Source: Chitinivorax sp. B (lineage in GTDB: Bacteria > Pseudomonadota > Gammaproteobacteria > Burkholderiales > SCOH01). Taken from it: DNA of 64,000 nt. Position 1 is the first letter of the stretch. Every line of letters starts with the position of its first letter. The notes below the pieces were generated by a model, which worked only from the letters and a program-made list of their open reading frames with translations, made no database searches and was not told the DNA's origin. The stretch spans positions 62,001-126,000 of the forward strand of contig NZ_SCOH01000003.1 of assembly GCF_005503445.1 (NCBI RefSeq), given 5' to 3'. The translations under genes and the position numbers were made by a program. Below are positions 1 to 7,572 of the stretch, in pieces.

Positions 1-1645
1 TCTCCAGCTCTCGCACGTTACCCAGCCAGTGGTATTGCAACAGGTAAGGCAGCAACGTCGCCAACATGCCGTCAACATCACGCTGGGCGCCAAGCTTCGC
101 CAATGCCTGCGTGGCAAGCAAGCGGGAAATGTGCGGGATATCGCCCAACCGCTCACGCAATGGCGGCAAGCCAAGATTCAAGATATTGAGCCGGAAGAAG
201 AGATCAGCCCGAAAGTCGCGTTGAGCAACCAGTTGCCTTAAATCACGATGGGTCGCGGCAATCACCCGGACATCCACCGGTGTCGGCTCATTGCTACCCA
301 GGCGCAGCACTTCGCGTTCCTGCAGCACCCGTAACAGACGGGTCTGCAGGCTGAGTGGCATCTCGCCGATTTCATCGAGAAAAATGGTCCCAGTATGAGC
401 TGATTCGAACAGACCCGGTTTGCCACCCTTGCGCCCCCCTGTAAACGCGCCTTCCTCATACCCAAACAGCTCGCTTTCCAGCAGGCTTTCAGGAAAGGCC
501 GCACAATTGATGGCCACAAACGGCGCCCGGGTACGTTTACCTGCATTGTGAATACTCTGTGCAAACAACTCCTTACCTGTGCCGGACTCGCCGGCAATCA
601 GCACCGTCGCATCTGACCGCGCATACAGCAGGGCCAATTCCTTGGCCTCCTTCATTACATCAGATTCACCAACAATGTCATCAAACCGGTAACGTGCGAC
701 GAATTGGTGGTGTCGACTTTGTGAACGTAATTTTCGGTCAGCACGCTGGATCAGCGTCGCATCCTGAAATGTCAGCACTGCACCGGTCTGCTCTCCGCGC
801 TCCACAATCGGCATCCGGTTCACCACCAACGTACGGCCATTGACGGTCTGTACCTGCTCCATTGCGGCCTGTCCGGTTGCCAGTACGTCTTCCACCGCCA
901 GCCCTGGCGCCACCTTGCTGAGCGGCTGCTGAAACGCCCAATCGGCAGATATCCCCAGCAACTTTTCCATGGCAGGGTTCAGTGCTTGGATGCAACCCTG
1001 CATATCGACCGCGGCCACTCCCTCTACCAAGCTATAGAGAATATTCCCGACCCGTTCCCGCTTGGCTTCTTCGATTCCGGCGATACGGGCAATTTCCAGT
1101 GCATCGTCGAATGCCTGTCGAATACCCGCCTCGGAATAGATCACAATGCCGGTCAAACCCTCCTGTTCTGCCAACCACGCTACCTGCGCGGAACCAATCA
1201 CGACATCGACACCGCGCGCATGTAATTCATGAAACAAGGCGCGCGCTTCGGTATCGTCGTGATAATTCAGCTGCACCACATCCAGATTGAGCAAAGGTTT
1301 GATGTCATCAAACTCCCCGGCCAGCGATTGCCGGGTCACAATGGCCACCTTGCTCGACAAGCGCCGAGCCCGCACCAGCGCCTGCATGATGTCGTAGCCA
1401 CCCACCTTGATCATCACCGCCGGCACCGGCAATGCTGCCCGTAGTCGCTGGGCCGTGACGCCAGCAGCAATCGCCACGTCCAGCAACCCTGCACGATGCA
1501 GTGCCACTGCATCCGGCACGGCCTCGTCCAATGGCTTGTCCAGCAGGCGGATGTCCGCGTGGGGAGCATACTCAGCCAACAGAGTCCGCACCAAGTCGGC
1601 CAAGCCTTTGGTGGCGACCACCACCAACTGGGTCTTTGTATTCAT
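1..1645 (-). CDS. prpR: Propionate catabolism activator PrpR (partial, C-terminus beyond the left edge)
   Basis: Sigma-54-dependent activator that senses 2-methylcitrate and turns on the divergent prp genes. About 548 residues are visible from the ATG at 1645. In order they show a PrpR N-terminal sensor region (about 1-180), a PAS-like region (about 190-290) and a sigma-54 AAA+ domain with Walker A GESGTGKE, the loop EEGAFTGG, and the Walker B region TIFLDEIGEMP. The C-terminal helix-turn-helix lies outside the window. The sigma-54 contact loop ends in Gly (GAFTGG) where most activators have GAFTGA; I recall PrpR relatives that also vary at this position. The divergent placement next to prpB and the sigma-54 promoter in the gap support the role. 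The start was chosen because it is the first ATG in frame with the conserved N-terminus (NTKTQLVVVATKGLADLV). Other sigma-54 activators are possible from the AAA+ domain alone, but the context makes PrpR very likely. Confidence 0.93.
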   Translation of the reverse strand, partial: MNTKTQLVVVATKGLADLVRTLLAEYAPHADIRLLDKPLDEAVPDAVALHRAGLLDVAIAAGVTAQRLRAALPVPAVMIKVGGYDIMQALVRARRLSSKVAIVTRQSLAGEFDDIKPLLNLDVVQLNYHDDTEARALFHELHARGVDVVIGSAQVAWLAEQEGLTGIVIYSEAGIRQAFDDALEIARIAGIEEAKRERVGNILYSLVEGVAAVDMQGCIQALNPAMEKLLGISADWAFQQPLSKVAPGLAVEDVLATGQAAMEQVQTVNGRTLVVNRMPIVERGEQTGAVLTFQDATLIQRADRKLRSQSRHHQFVARYRFDDIVGESDVMKEAKELALLYARSDATVLIAGESGTGKELFAQSIHNAGKRTRAPFVAINCAAFPESLLESELFGYEEGAFTGGRKGGKPGLFESAHTGTIFLDEIGEMPLSLQTRLLRVLQEREVLRLGSNEPTPVDVRVIAATHRDLRQLVAQRDFRADLFFRLNILNLGLPPLRERLGDIPHISRLLATQALAKLGAQRDVDGMLATLLPYLLQYHWLGNVRELE

Positions 1646-1655
1646 CACCACATCC

Positions 1656-1691
1656 GTTTCAGCTTTGAAACACATTTATTTCAACCTGAAA
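1656..1691. promoter_or_regulatory. Two inverted repeats, candidate PrpR upstream activating sites
   Basis: GTTTCAGCTTTGAAAC at 1656-1671 is a perfect 6-bp inverted repeat with a 4-base spacer. TTTCA-ACC-TGAAA at 1679-1691 repeats the same half-site with a 3-base spacer, and a lone TGAAA half-site follows at about 1697. They lie roughly 95-130 bases upstream of the sigma-54 promoter of prpB, the usual distance for an enhancer-type activator site. That PrpR binds them is inferred from position and symmetry. Confidence 0.6.
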
Positions 1692-1782
1692 CATACCTGA
1701 AAAACGCCGTGCATGCAGTATGCGCCACCAGATGCCTGATTGCATTGGAACTATCGCCAGAAATGGCGTCAGATACTGCAGC

Positions 1783-1798
1783 TGGCCCAAATCTTGCG
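1783..1798 (+). promoter_or_regulatory. Sigma-54 (-24/-12) promoter of the prpB operon
   Basis: TGGCCCAAATCTTGCG matches the sigma-54 consensus TGGCACG-N4-TTGCW with the exact GG-N10-GC spacing (GG at 1784-1785, GC at 1796-1797). Transcription would start near 1809, leaving a leader of about 23 bases before prpB. It agrees with the divergent sigma-54 activator gene. Confidence 0.8.
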
Positions 1799-1831
1799 TC
1801 TTGACAACCCAATCAGGAAAAGGAGAACCCC

Positions 1832-2722
1832 ATGACCCGACCGATCTCACCTGGCGCGCGTTTCCGCCAGGCCGTCAACGACCACAAACCCCTGCAGGTG
1901 TTAGGTGCCATCAATGCTTATGCCGCCAAGTTGGCCGAACACAGCGGCGCAAAGGCGCTTTATGTTTCGGGTGGTGGCGTGGCAGCCAGCTCCTGCGGCA
2001 TTCCAGACCTCGGCATCACAACATTGGAAGACGTGCTGATCGATGTACGCCGTATGACCGATGTAACGGACTTGCCAGTGCTGGTGGATATCGATACCGG
2101 CTGGGGGGGGGCCTTCACCATTGGCCGCACCATCAAAAGCATGATCAAGGCAGGCGCCGCCGCTGTGCATATTGAAGATCAGGTTCAGGCAAAGCGCTGT
2201 GGACATCGCCCCGGTAAAGCAATTGTGTCGCAGGAGGAAATGATCGATCGGGTCAAAGCAGCGGTCGATGCCAAAACCGATTCCGACTTCGTCATCATGG
2301 CGCGCACCGATGCCTTGGCCGTGGAAGGGCTGCAGGCAGCCATCGACCGTGCCTGCGCGTGTGTGGAAGCAGGTGCTGACATGATCTTTCCGGAAGCGAT
2401 GACAGCGCTGTCGATGTACAAGGAATTTGCTGCTGCGGTCAAAGTACCGGTTCTGGCCAACATTACCGAATTCGGCGCCACTCCGTTGTTTACCCGCGAG
2501 CAGCTGGCCAGTGCCAATGTCAGCCTGATCCTGTACCCGTTGTCTGCGTTCCGGGCCATGAGCAAAGCTGCGCTGGGTGTGTACGAAACCATACTGCAGC
2601 AAGGCACCCAACAACCGGCACTGGGGGCCATGCAGACTCGCATGGAGCTTTACGATCACCTGGGCTACCACGCTTTCGAGCAAAAGCTGGACGCCCTGTT
2701 TGCCAGTGGCAAGCCATCGTGA
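1832..2722 (+). CDS. prpB: 2-methylisocitrate lyase
   Basis: Cleaves 2-methylisocitrate to pyruvate and succinate, the last step of the methylcitrate cycle for propionyl-CoA. The 296-residue protein has the isocitrate lyase/PEP mutase fold, with the signature KRCGHRPGK near residues 119-127, which carries the catalytic Cys, and the metal-site region DIDTGWGG near residue 88. Length equals the usual PrpB length. The leader carries AGGAGAA just before the ATG. It is first in the operon behind a sigma-54 promoter and overlaps the next gene by 4 bases (GTGA). A general isocitrate lyase is excluded by the short length. Confidence 0.96.
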   Translation: MTRPISPGARFRQAVNDHKPLQVLGAINAYAAKLAEHSGAKALYVSGGGVAASSCGIPDLGITTLEDVLIDVRRMTDVTDLPVLVDIDTGWGGAFTIGRTIKSMIKAGAAAVHIEDQVQAKRCGHRPGKAIVSQEEMIDRVKAAVDAKTDSDFVIMARTDALAVEGLQAAIDRACACVEAGADMIFPEAMTALSMYKEFAAAVKVPVLANITEFGATPLFTREQLASANVSLILYPLSAFRAMSKAALGVYETILQQGTQQPALGAMQTRMELYDHLGYHAFEQKLDALFASGKPS

Positions 2723-3279
2723 CGTTTACCCTGCAAGGGAAACGCGTGTTGTTGCGCGACTGGCACGATGACGATCTGGACGCGTGGGCTGCTATCAATG
2801 CGGACCCCGTTGTGCGCCAGTACTTCCCGTCCGTTGCGGACCGCGAGCAAGCCGCCGGTGAAATGGCCCGCCTTCGCGACCATGCCGAGCAGCATGGGTT
2901 TACGTTTTGGGCGGTGGAAATCCCTGGCACGACCCATTTTGCCGGTATGGTCGGGCTGCTGCGCACTGGCTGGGCGGCCCATTTCACCCCTTGCGTGGAG
3001 ATTGGTTGGCGGCTCGCAGTCTCTTGCTGGGGTCAGGGCTACGCCACTGAAGCCGCCCGGCTGGCATTGGATCATGGGTTCACGCAACTTGAGCTGGACG
3101 AAGTTGTCGCGTTAACGGCCGTCGGCAATCTGCCATCTCGGGCTGTCATGGCACGCATCGGCATGCAGCACAATCCTGCCGACGATTTCGACCATCCGCG
3201 CGTTACGGCTGGGCATCCCTTGCAGCGACACGTGCTGTACCGGATCAACCGCACCCACTGGAAGTCACTACACCCTTAA
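2719..3279 (+). CDS. GNAT family N-acetyltransferase (RimJ/RimL type)
   Basis: Predicted acetyl-CoA-dependent N-acyltransferase of 186 residues, Acetyltransf_3 type. It begins with the typical strand [18 protein letters not shown] and carries the acetyl-CoA-binding loop [10 protein letters not shown] near residues 98-107, followed by [15 protein letters not shown]. The GTG start at 2719 overlaps the prpB stop codon (GTGA), so translation is probably coupled to prpB. This family is not part of the standard methylcitrate pathway. A role in lysine acylation or detoxification linked to propionyl-CoA metabolism is only a guess, and no acceptor can be read from the sequence. Confidence 0.88.
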   Translation: MTFTLQGKRVLLRDWHDDDLDAWAAINADPVVRQYFPSVADREQAAGEMARLRDHAEQHGFTFWAVEIPGTTHFAGMVGLLRTGWAAHFTPCVEIGWRLAVSCWGQGYATEAARLALDHGFTQLELDEVVALTAVGNLPSRAVMARIGMQHNPADDFDHPRVTAGHPLQRHVLYRINRTHWKSLHP

Positions 3280-3343
3280 ATGTATCAGGCGGGCACCATG
3301 CCATGCGGCATTTGCACCGCAGTTAGCGAGATGGAGGAAACCG

Positions 3344-4501
3344 ATGAGCGAAACGACCGAACAAGTTCTACCCAAGCCCAAGAAATCTGTCGCCCTGTCC
3401 GGCGTTGCTGCTGGTAACACAGCACTGTGCACCGTAGGCCGCACTGGCAACGATCTGCACTATCGTGGCTATGACATTCTGGACGTTGCCGACAACTGCG
3501 AATTCGAGGAAATCGCCTACCTGCTGGTGCACGGCAAGCTTCCTAACCGTGCCGAGCTAACTTCTTATAAAACCAAATTGAAGTCACTACGCGGCCTACC
3601 CGCTGCGGTAAAGGCAGTCCTGGAGCAACTCCCCGCCACTACCCATCCGATGGATGTGATGCGTACCGGCGCATCCACACTCGGTTGCATATTGCCCGAA
3701 AAGGATGACCACAACACCGCCGGCGCGCGCGATATTGCTGACCGGCTGATGGCATCATTCGGCTCCATTCTGCTGTACTGGTATCACTACAGTCACAATG
3801 GCAAGCGTATCGATGTAGAAACCGACGATGATTCGATCGGCGGCCACTTCCTGCACCTGTTACATGGCGAGAAGCCATCCGCGTTGTGGGTTAAGGCCAT
3901 GCATACTTCGCTGGTACTGTATGCCGAGCATGAATTCAATGCTTCTACCTTTGCAGGTCGTGTCATCGCTGGTACAGGGTCGGACATGTATTCCGCCATC
4001 ACGGGGGCCATTGGCGCACTGCGCGGCCCGAAGCATGGTGGTGCCAATGAAGTAGCCTTCGAAATCCAGAAGCGCTATGACAACCCGGATGAAGCCGAGG
4101 CTGACATCCGTGCTCGTGTTGAGCGCAAAGAAGTGGTCATTGGTTTCGGCCACCCGGTCTACACTGTGTCCGACCCACGTAACAAGGTAATCAAGGAAGT
4201 GGCCCGCAATCTGAGTAAAGCTGCTGGCAGCACCAAGATGTTCGATATCGCCGACCGCCTGGAAAGCGTGATGTGGGATATCAAGAAGATGTTCCCGAAC
4301 CTGGATTGGTTCTCGGCCGTCAGCTATCACATGATGGGTGTACCGACCGCCATGTTCACGCCGCTCTTTGTGATTTCGCGCACCTCCGGCTGGAGTGCAC
4401 ATGTCATCGAACAACGCATCGACGGCAAAATCATCCGCCCAAGCGCCAATTATATCGGGCCGGAAGATCTGAAATTTGTACCGCTGATAGAACGCCACTA
4501 A
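3344..4501 (+). CDS. prpC: 2-methylcitrate synthase
   Basis: Condenses propionyl-CoA with oxaloacetate to 2-methylcitrate. The 385-residue protein has the citrate synthase fold, including the N-terminal [19 protein letters not shown] segment, the histidine region [11 protein letters not shown] and the active-site region [15 protein letters not shown]. Length and the segment [20 protein letters not shown] near the C-terminus fit the PrpC/GltA type II branch. A good ribosome site (GGAGG) sits 8 bases before the ATG. Its position between prpB and prpD distinguishes it from housekeeping citrate synthase. Confidence 0.95.
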   Translation: MSETTEQVLPKPKKSVALSGVAAGNTALCTVGRTGNDLHYRGYDILDVADNCEFEEIAYLLVHGKLPNRAELTSYKTKLKSLRGLPAAVKAVLEQLPATTHPMDVMRTGASTLGCILPEKDDHNTAGARDIADRLMASFGSILLYWYHYSHNGKRIDVETDDDSIGGHFLHLLHGEKPSALWVKAMHTSLVLYAEHEFNASTFAGRVIAGTGSDMYSAITGAIGALRGPKHGGANEVAFEIQKRYDNPDEAEADIRARVERKEVVIGFGHPVYTVSDPRNKVIKEVARNLSKAAGSTKMFDIADRLESVMWDIKKMFPNLDWFSAVSYHMMGVPTAMFTPLFVISRTSGWSAHVIEQRIDGKIIRPSANYIGPEDLKFVPLIERH

Positions 4502-4603
4502 AACCACGTGAACATCGGTCAGCGCGCATAAAAGCCGGCCGACAAAGCACCCATTCTTTTGCGTTCGACATCGATTCGGATTGTGCTAACCTCCCCGCTA
4601 CAT

Positions 4604-4621
4604 CAAGGCGCCAAAGCCTTG
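4604..4621 (+). other. Small hairpin between prpC and the next gene
   Basis: CAAGGC-GCCAAA-GCCTTG forms a 6-bp stem with a 6-base loop in the 154-base gap, followed by GGACAAAAAA, so it is not a T-run terminator on this strand. TTCGACA near 4565 and TGCTAA near 4584 could be a weak sigma-70 promoter for the downstream pair. Both ideas are low confidence. Confidence 0.3.
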
Positions 4622-4655
4622 GGACAAAAAAACGTGGAGAAGGAGTAAACAGTCG

Positions 4656-5204
4656 ATGTCGAATGCAATCTTGGTAAAAACGGATGCAGGGCAACAAGCG
4701 GTGCTGGACCGTAGCCGCTATCCGGACCTGAATGGACGTTTGCGAACTCTGCTGTTGCAGATTGATGGGAAACGACAAGCGTCGGAATTGATGAAACTGG
4801 CCGTGTCACTGGGTGCTCCGGCAGACAGCCTGGATAAACTGATGGCGATGGGCTTGATTGTCAACGAAGCGCCTGCCGTGCCAAGGATCGCCATGCCGGA
4901 CAACCGCGTTTCCAGTCGCGCACCGGCACCTGCAGTCGTCCAGCAGGCAGCCCCACCGCCCGTCGAACGCCGTGGCAGTGGCCAGGTGTTCAACCGTTTT
5001 CAGGAAGCAACACGGCTGATGAATGAAGCCGCTTCCAAGCACCTTGGCCTAAAAGCGGTGTTTTTTACCTTGAAAGTAGAACGATGCAGTAACGCCGCTG
5101 AACTCCGAAGCCTGCTGGAAGATTTTCGCAAGGCGATAGGCAAGGCCAAGACTCCGTTCTTTGCCGACCGACTGGTAGAGGAGATCGAAGCGTTGCTCGA
5201 TTGA
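4656..5204 (+). CDS. Protein of unknown function inside the prp cluster
   Basis: I do not recognise this 182-residue protein. Its N-terminal 75 residues look like a small helical domain (LLLQIDGKRQASELMKLAVSLGAP, then LDKLMAMGLI), resembling the winged-helix-like modules seen at the start of some betaproteobacterial regulators. A proline/alanine-rich linker follows (about 90-115, PAPAVVQQAAPPPVERR), then a helical C-terminal domain with VERCSNAAELRSLLEDFRKAIGK. There is no signal peptide or membrane segment. AAGGAG lies upstream of the ATG. It sits 28 bases before prpD and reads in the same direction, so it is probably co-transcribed. No enzymatic motif is visible. Confidence 0.75.
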   Translation: MSNAILVKTDAGQQAVLDRSRYPDLNGRLRTLLLQIDGKRQASELMKLAVSLGAPADSLDKLMAMGLIVNEAPAVPRIAMPDNRVSSRAPAPAVVQQAAPPPVERRGSGQVFNRFQEATRLMNEAASKHLGLKAVFFTLKVERCSNAAELRSLLEDFRKAIGKAKTPFFADRLVEEIEALLD

Positions 5205-5232
5205 TCAATGCTCTGAATAAGGAACAATCCAC

Positions 5233-6675
5233 ATGTCCGCCCATATTTCGAACATTCGCCCTGATCCCGATCAGGTGCTCGTTGACATCGCCAATTACGT
5301 CACCGACAAAGTGATCGACTCCAGCGAAGCCTTTAATACCGCCCGCCTGTGCCTGATCGATACGCTCGGTTGCGGTTTGGAAGCACTGGAATACCCGGCT
5401 TGCACCAAGTTGCTGGGACCAATCGTACCTGGCACTGTGGTACCCAACGGTGCCAAGGTACCCGGTACCCAGTTCCAGCTGGACCCGGTCCAGGCCGCCT
5501 TCAACATTGGCGCAATGATCCGCTGGTTGGATTTCAACGACACTTGGCTCGCCGCAGAATGGGGCCACCCGTCCGACAATCTGGGCGGCATCCTCGCCAC
5601 CGCAGACTGGATCAGCCGCACTCGCATGGCCAATGGCAAGGCGCCGTTGACCATGAAAGACGTGCTGACCGCCATGATCAAGGCACATGAAATTCAAGGC
5701 TGCCTGGCGCTGGAAAACAGCTTCAACCGCGTGGGCATCGACCACGTGATTCTGGTAAAAGTGGCTTCCGCTGCCGTATGTACCCAATTGATGGGCGGCA
5801 CGCGCGAAGAGATCATCAATGCCGTTTCACAAGCCTTTGTAGATGGCCAAGCCATGCGCACCTATCGCCATGCACCCAACACTGGATCCCGCAAGAGCTG
5901 GGCTGCAGGCGATGCTACCAGCCGCGCTGTACGCCTCGCACTGTTCACCCTCAAAGGTGAAATGGGCTACCCCAGCGTACTGACTGCCAAGACTTGGGGC
6001 TTCTATGACGTGTTGTTCAAGGGCAATGAATTCAAATTCCAGCGCCCCTATGGCAGCTATGTAATGGAACACGTGCTGTTCAAGATCAGCTTCCCGGCTG
6101 AATTCCATGCACAAACTGCTGTGGAATGCGCGCTGAAGCTGCACCCGCTGATCAAGGACCGCCTGGATGACATTGAGAAAGTGGTTATCACCACCCATGA
6201 ATCAGCGATCCGCATCATCGACAAGAAAGGCCCGCTGAACAACCCAGCCGACCGCGACCACTGCATCCAGTACATGACTGCCATCGGCTTGATCAAGGGC
6301 AATCTGACTGCAGCCGATTACGAAGACGAAGTCGCGGTCGATCCGCGTATCGACGTGCTGCGTGACAAGATGGTATGTGTGGAAGACCCACGTTACACCA
6401 AAGACTATCTGGACCCGGAAAAGCGCTCGATCGCCAATTCCATGCAAGTATTCTTCCGTGATGGCAGCAAAACGGACAGTATCGAAGTTGAATACCCGAT
6501 CGGTCACCGTCGCCGCCGCGCAGAGGGCATCCCGGTATTGGAAGCCAAGTTCAAAACCAATCTGGCACGCCGCTTCCCGGCCAAGCAACAGGTAGCAATC
6601 CTGGCCTTGACTGCCGATCAGGCCAAGCTGGAAGCGACATCAGTCAACGAGTTTGTCGACCTGTTCGTGATCTGA
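5233..6675 (+). CDS. prpD: 2-methylcitrate dehydratase (MmgE/PrpD family)
   Basis: Dehydrates 2-methylcitrate to 2-methyl-cis-aconitate. The 480 residues match PrpD length. Characteristic segments are [38 protein letters not shown] near residues 95-117, and [18 protein letters not shown]. No acnD or prpF gene is present in the cluster, so this PrpD with a housekeeping aconitase would complete the cycle, as known in enteric bacteria. It is the last gene before a strong terminator. Confidence 0.95.
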   Translation: MSAHISNIRPDPDQVLVDIANYVTDKVIDSSEAFNTARLCLIDTLGCGLEALEYPACTKLLGPIVPGTVVPNGAKVPGTQFQLDPVQAAFNIGAMIRWLDFNDTWLAAEWGHPSDNLGGILATADWISRTRMANGKAPLTMKDVLTAMIKAHEIQGCLALENSFNRVGIDHVILVKVASAAVCTQLMGGTREEIINAVSQAFVDGQAMRTYRHAPNTGSRKSWAAGDATSRAVRLALFTLKGEMGYPSVLTAKTWGFYDVLFKGNEFKFQRPYGSYVMEHVLFKISFPAEFHAQTAVECALKLHPLIKDRLDDIEKVVITTHESAIRIIDKKGPLNNPADRDHCIQYMTAIGLIKGNLTAADYEDEVAVDPRIDVLRDKMVCVEDPRYTKDYLDPEKRSIANSMQVFFRDGSKTDSIEVEYPIGHRRRRAEGIPVLEAKFKTNLARRFPAKQQVAILALTADQAKLEATSVNEFVDLFVI

Positions 6676-6715
6676 TCGGTTTCAAGTTTTTTGTTGGAAG
6701 TTCCAACGGCGTGTT

Positions 6716-6741
6716 AGCCCGGCCTTGTGCCGGGCTTTTTT
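6716..6741 (+). terminator. Rho-independent terminator of the prp operon
   Basis: AGCCCGG-ccttgtg-CCGGGCT is a perfect 7-bp stem followed directly by TTTTT, 41 bases after the prpD stop. Confidence 0.9.
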
Positions 6742-6806
6742 ACACGACGCGCATCATCAATAGAGTCGTGTGGCATTGGAACAAGGGCGGGATACAGATT
6801 CCCTGA

Positions 6807-7439
6807 TCAGCGCTGGCTAGCCAACACACCTGCCAACAACATCTTGAACATCACGTCCACACGTTGCTTCACCGGCGCCCATTCCACCCAGGGCTCCTCC
6901 CCCAGTGATATGTGCAAGGAAACCAAGCCGTGGAAAGCACTCCACAAAGTTTGTGCCATCACGTCCAGATCTTGCTCCGGAAACTTCAGATTGCCCTCAC
7001 GCAGCGCTTCCTTTAGTACCAGTATCACCCAGGCATAGGGATCCTGCTCCGGGTCACCATGCAGCTCTTCGGCCACCCGCGTTGAGTAATGCGGCTGCCG
7101 AGTCATGAAGATCAGTCGGTACTGATTGGGATGAGTCACCCCGAATTCGACATAGGCATGTGCCATCAACCGCAATTTCTCGATTGGGTCCGTCACATTA
7201 CCCAACTCATGCAGCATGGTGGTCAGCGCACGAAAATCTGCCGCCGTGATGGCACGCAGCAAGCTGTCCTTATCCTTGAAGTGGCTATAAATAGCTGTTG
7301 CCGAATATTCAATCTTGTCGGCGATGCGGCGCATGGTTACAGCACTGTAACCTTCCTTGATGAAGATCTCCCGCGCTGCATCAATGATTTTTTGCGAGAG
7401 TGCTTCTTTCTCACGCTGACGACGTTCTGTTATCCCCAC
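6807..7439 (-). CDS. TetR/AcrR family transcriptional regulator
   Basis: Predicted one-component repressor. The first 60 residues form the TetR DNA-binding domain (IIDAAREIFIKEGYSAVTMRRIADKIEYSATAIYSHFKDKDSLLRAI). The C-terminal part resembles the WHG/TetR_C family ligand domain (AYVEFGVTHPNQYRLIFM). The reading frame stays open upstream to 7532, but a GTG at 7439 preceded by AAGGTG at a 5-base spacing gives a protein that begins at the usual position, so I prefer it. It is divergent from the copper ATPase ccoI across a 133-base gap and may control that gene or itself. The ligand is unknown. Confidence 0.87.
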   Translation of the reverse strand: MGITERRQREKEALSQKIIDAAREIFIKEGYSAVTMRRIADKIEYSATAIYSHFKDKDSLLRAITAADFRALTTMLHELGNVTDPIEKLRLMAHAYVEFGVTHPNQYRLIFMTRQPHYSTRVAEELHGDPEQDPYAWVILVLKEALREGNLKFPEQDLDVMAQTLWSAFHGLVSLHISLGEEPWVEWAPVKQRVDVMFKMLLAGVLASQR

Positions 7440-7525
7440 GTTGGCACCTTGATCAGTATCGCTTGAATGATAGCTCCACATTATAAGTGAAGCTAAGCCC
7501 AGCCAATACATACGAAATTTCGCAA

Positions 7526-7539
7526 TTGACATTCATCAA
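7526..7539 (+). promoter_or_regulatory. FNR/ANR box upstream of ccoI
   Basis: TTGACATTCATCAA matches the FNR consensus TTGAT-N4-ATCAA at 9 of 10 positions. It lies 33 bases before the ccoI start, closer than the classical -41.5 activating position would allow with a leader, so the promoter architecture is uncertain. Confidence 0.6.
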
Positions 7540-7572
7540 ACGATCACGATTGAATTCGTTTACAATTCCGCC

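Noticed and set aside
1901-2683. A 260-residue open frame on the minus strand
   Set aside because: Antisense to prpB, which has all its family motifs.
7449-7462. A second FNR-like site TTGATCAGTATCGC before ccoI
   Set aside because: Only 8 of 10 positions fit and it overlaps the ribosome site of the divergent TetR gene, so it is probably chance.
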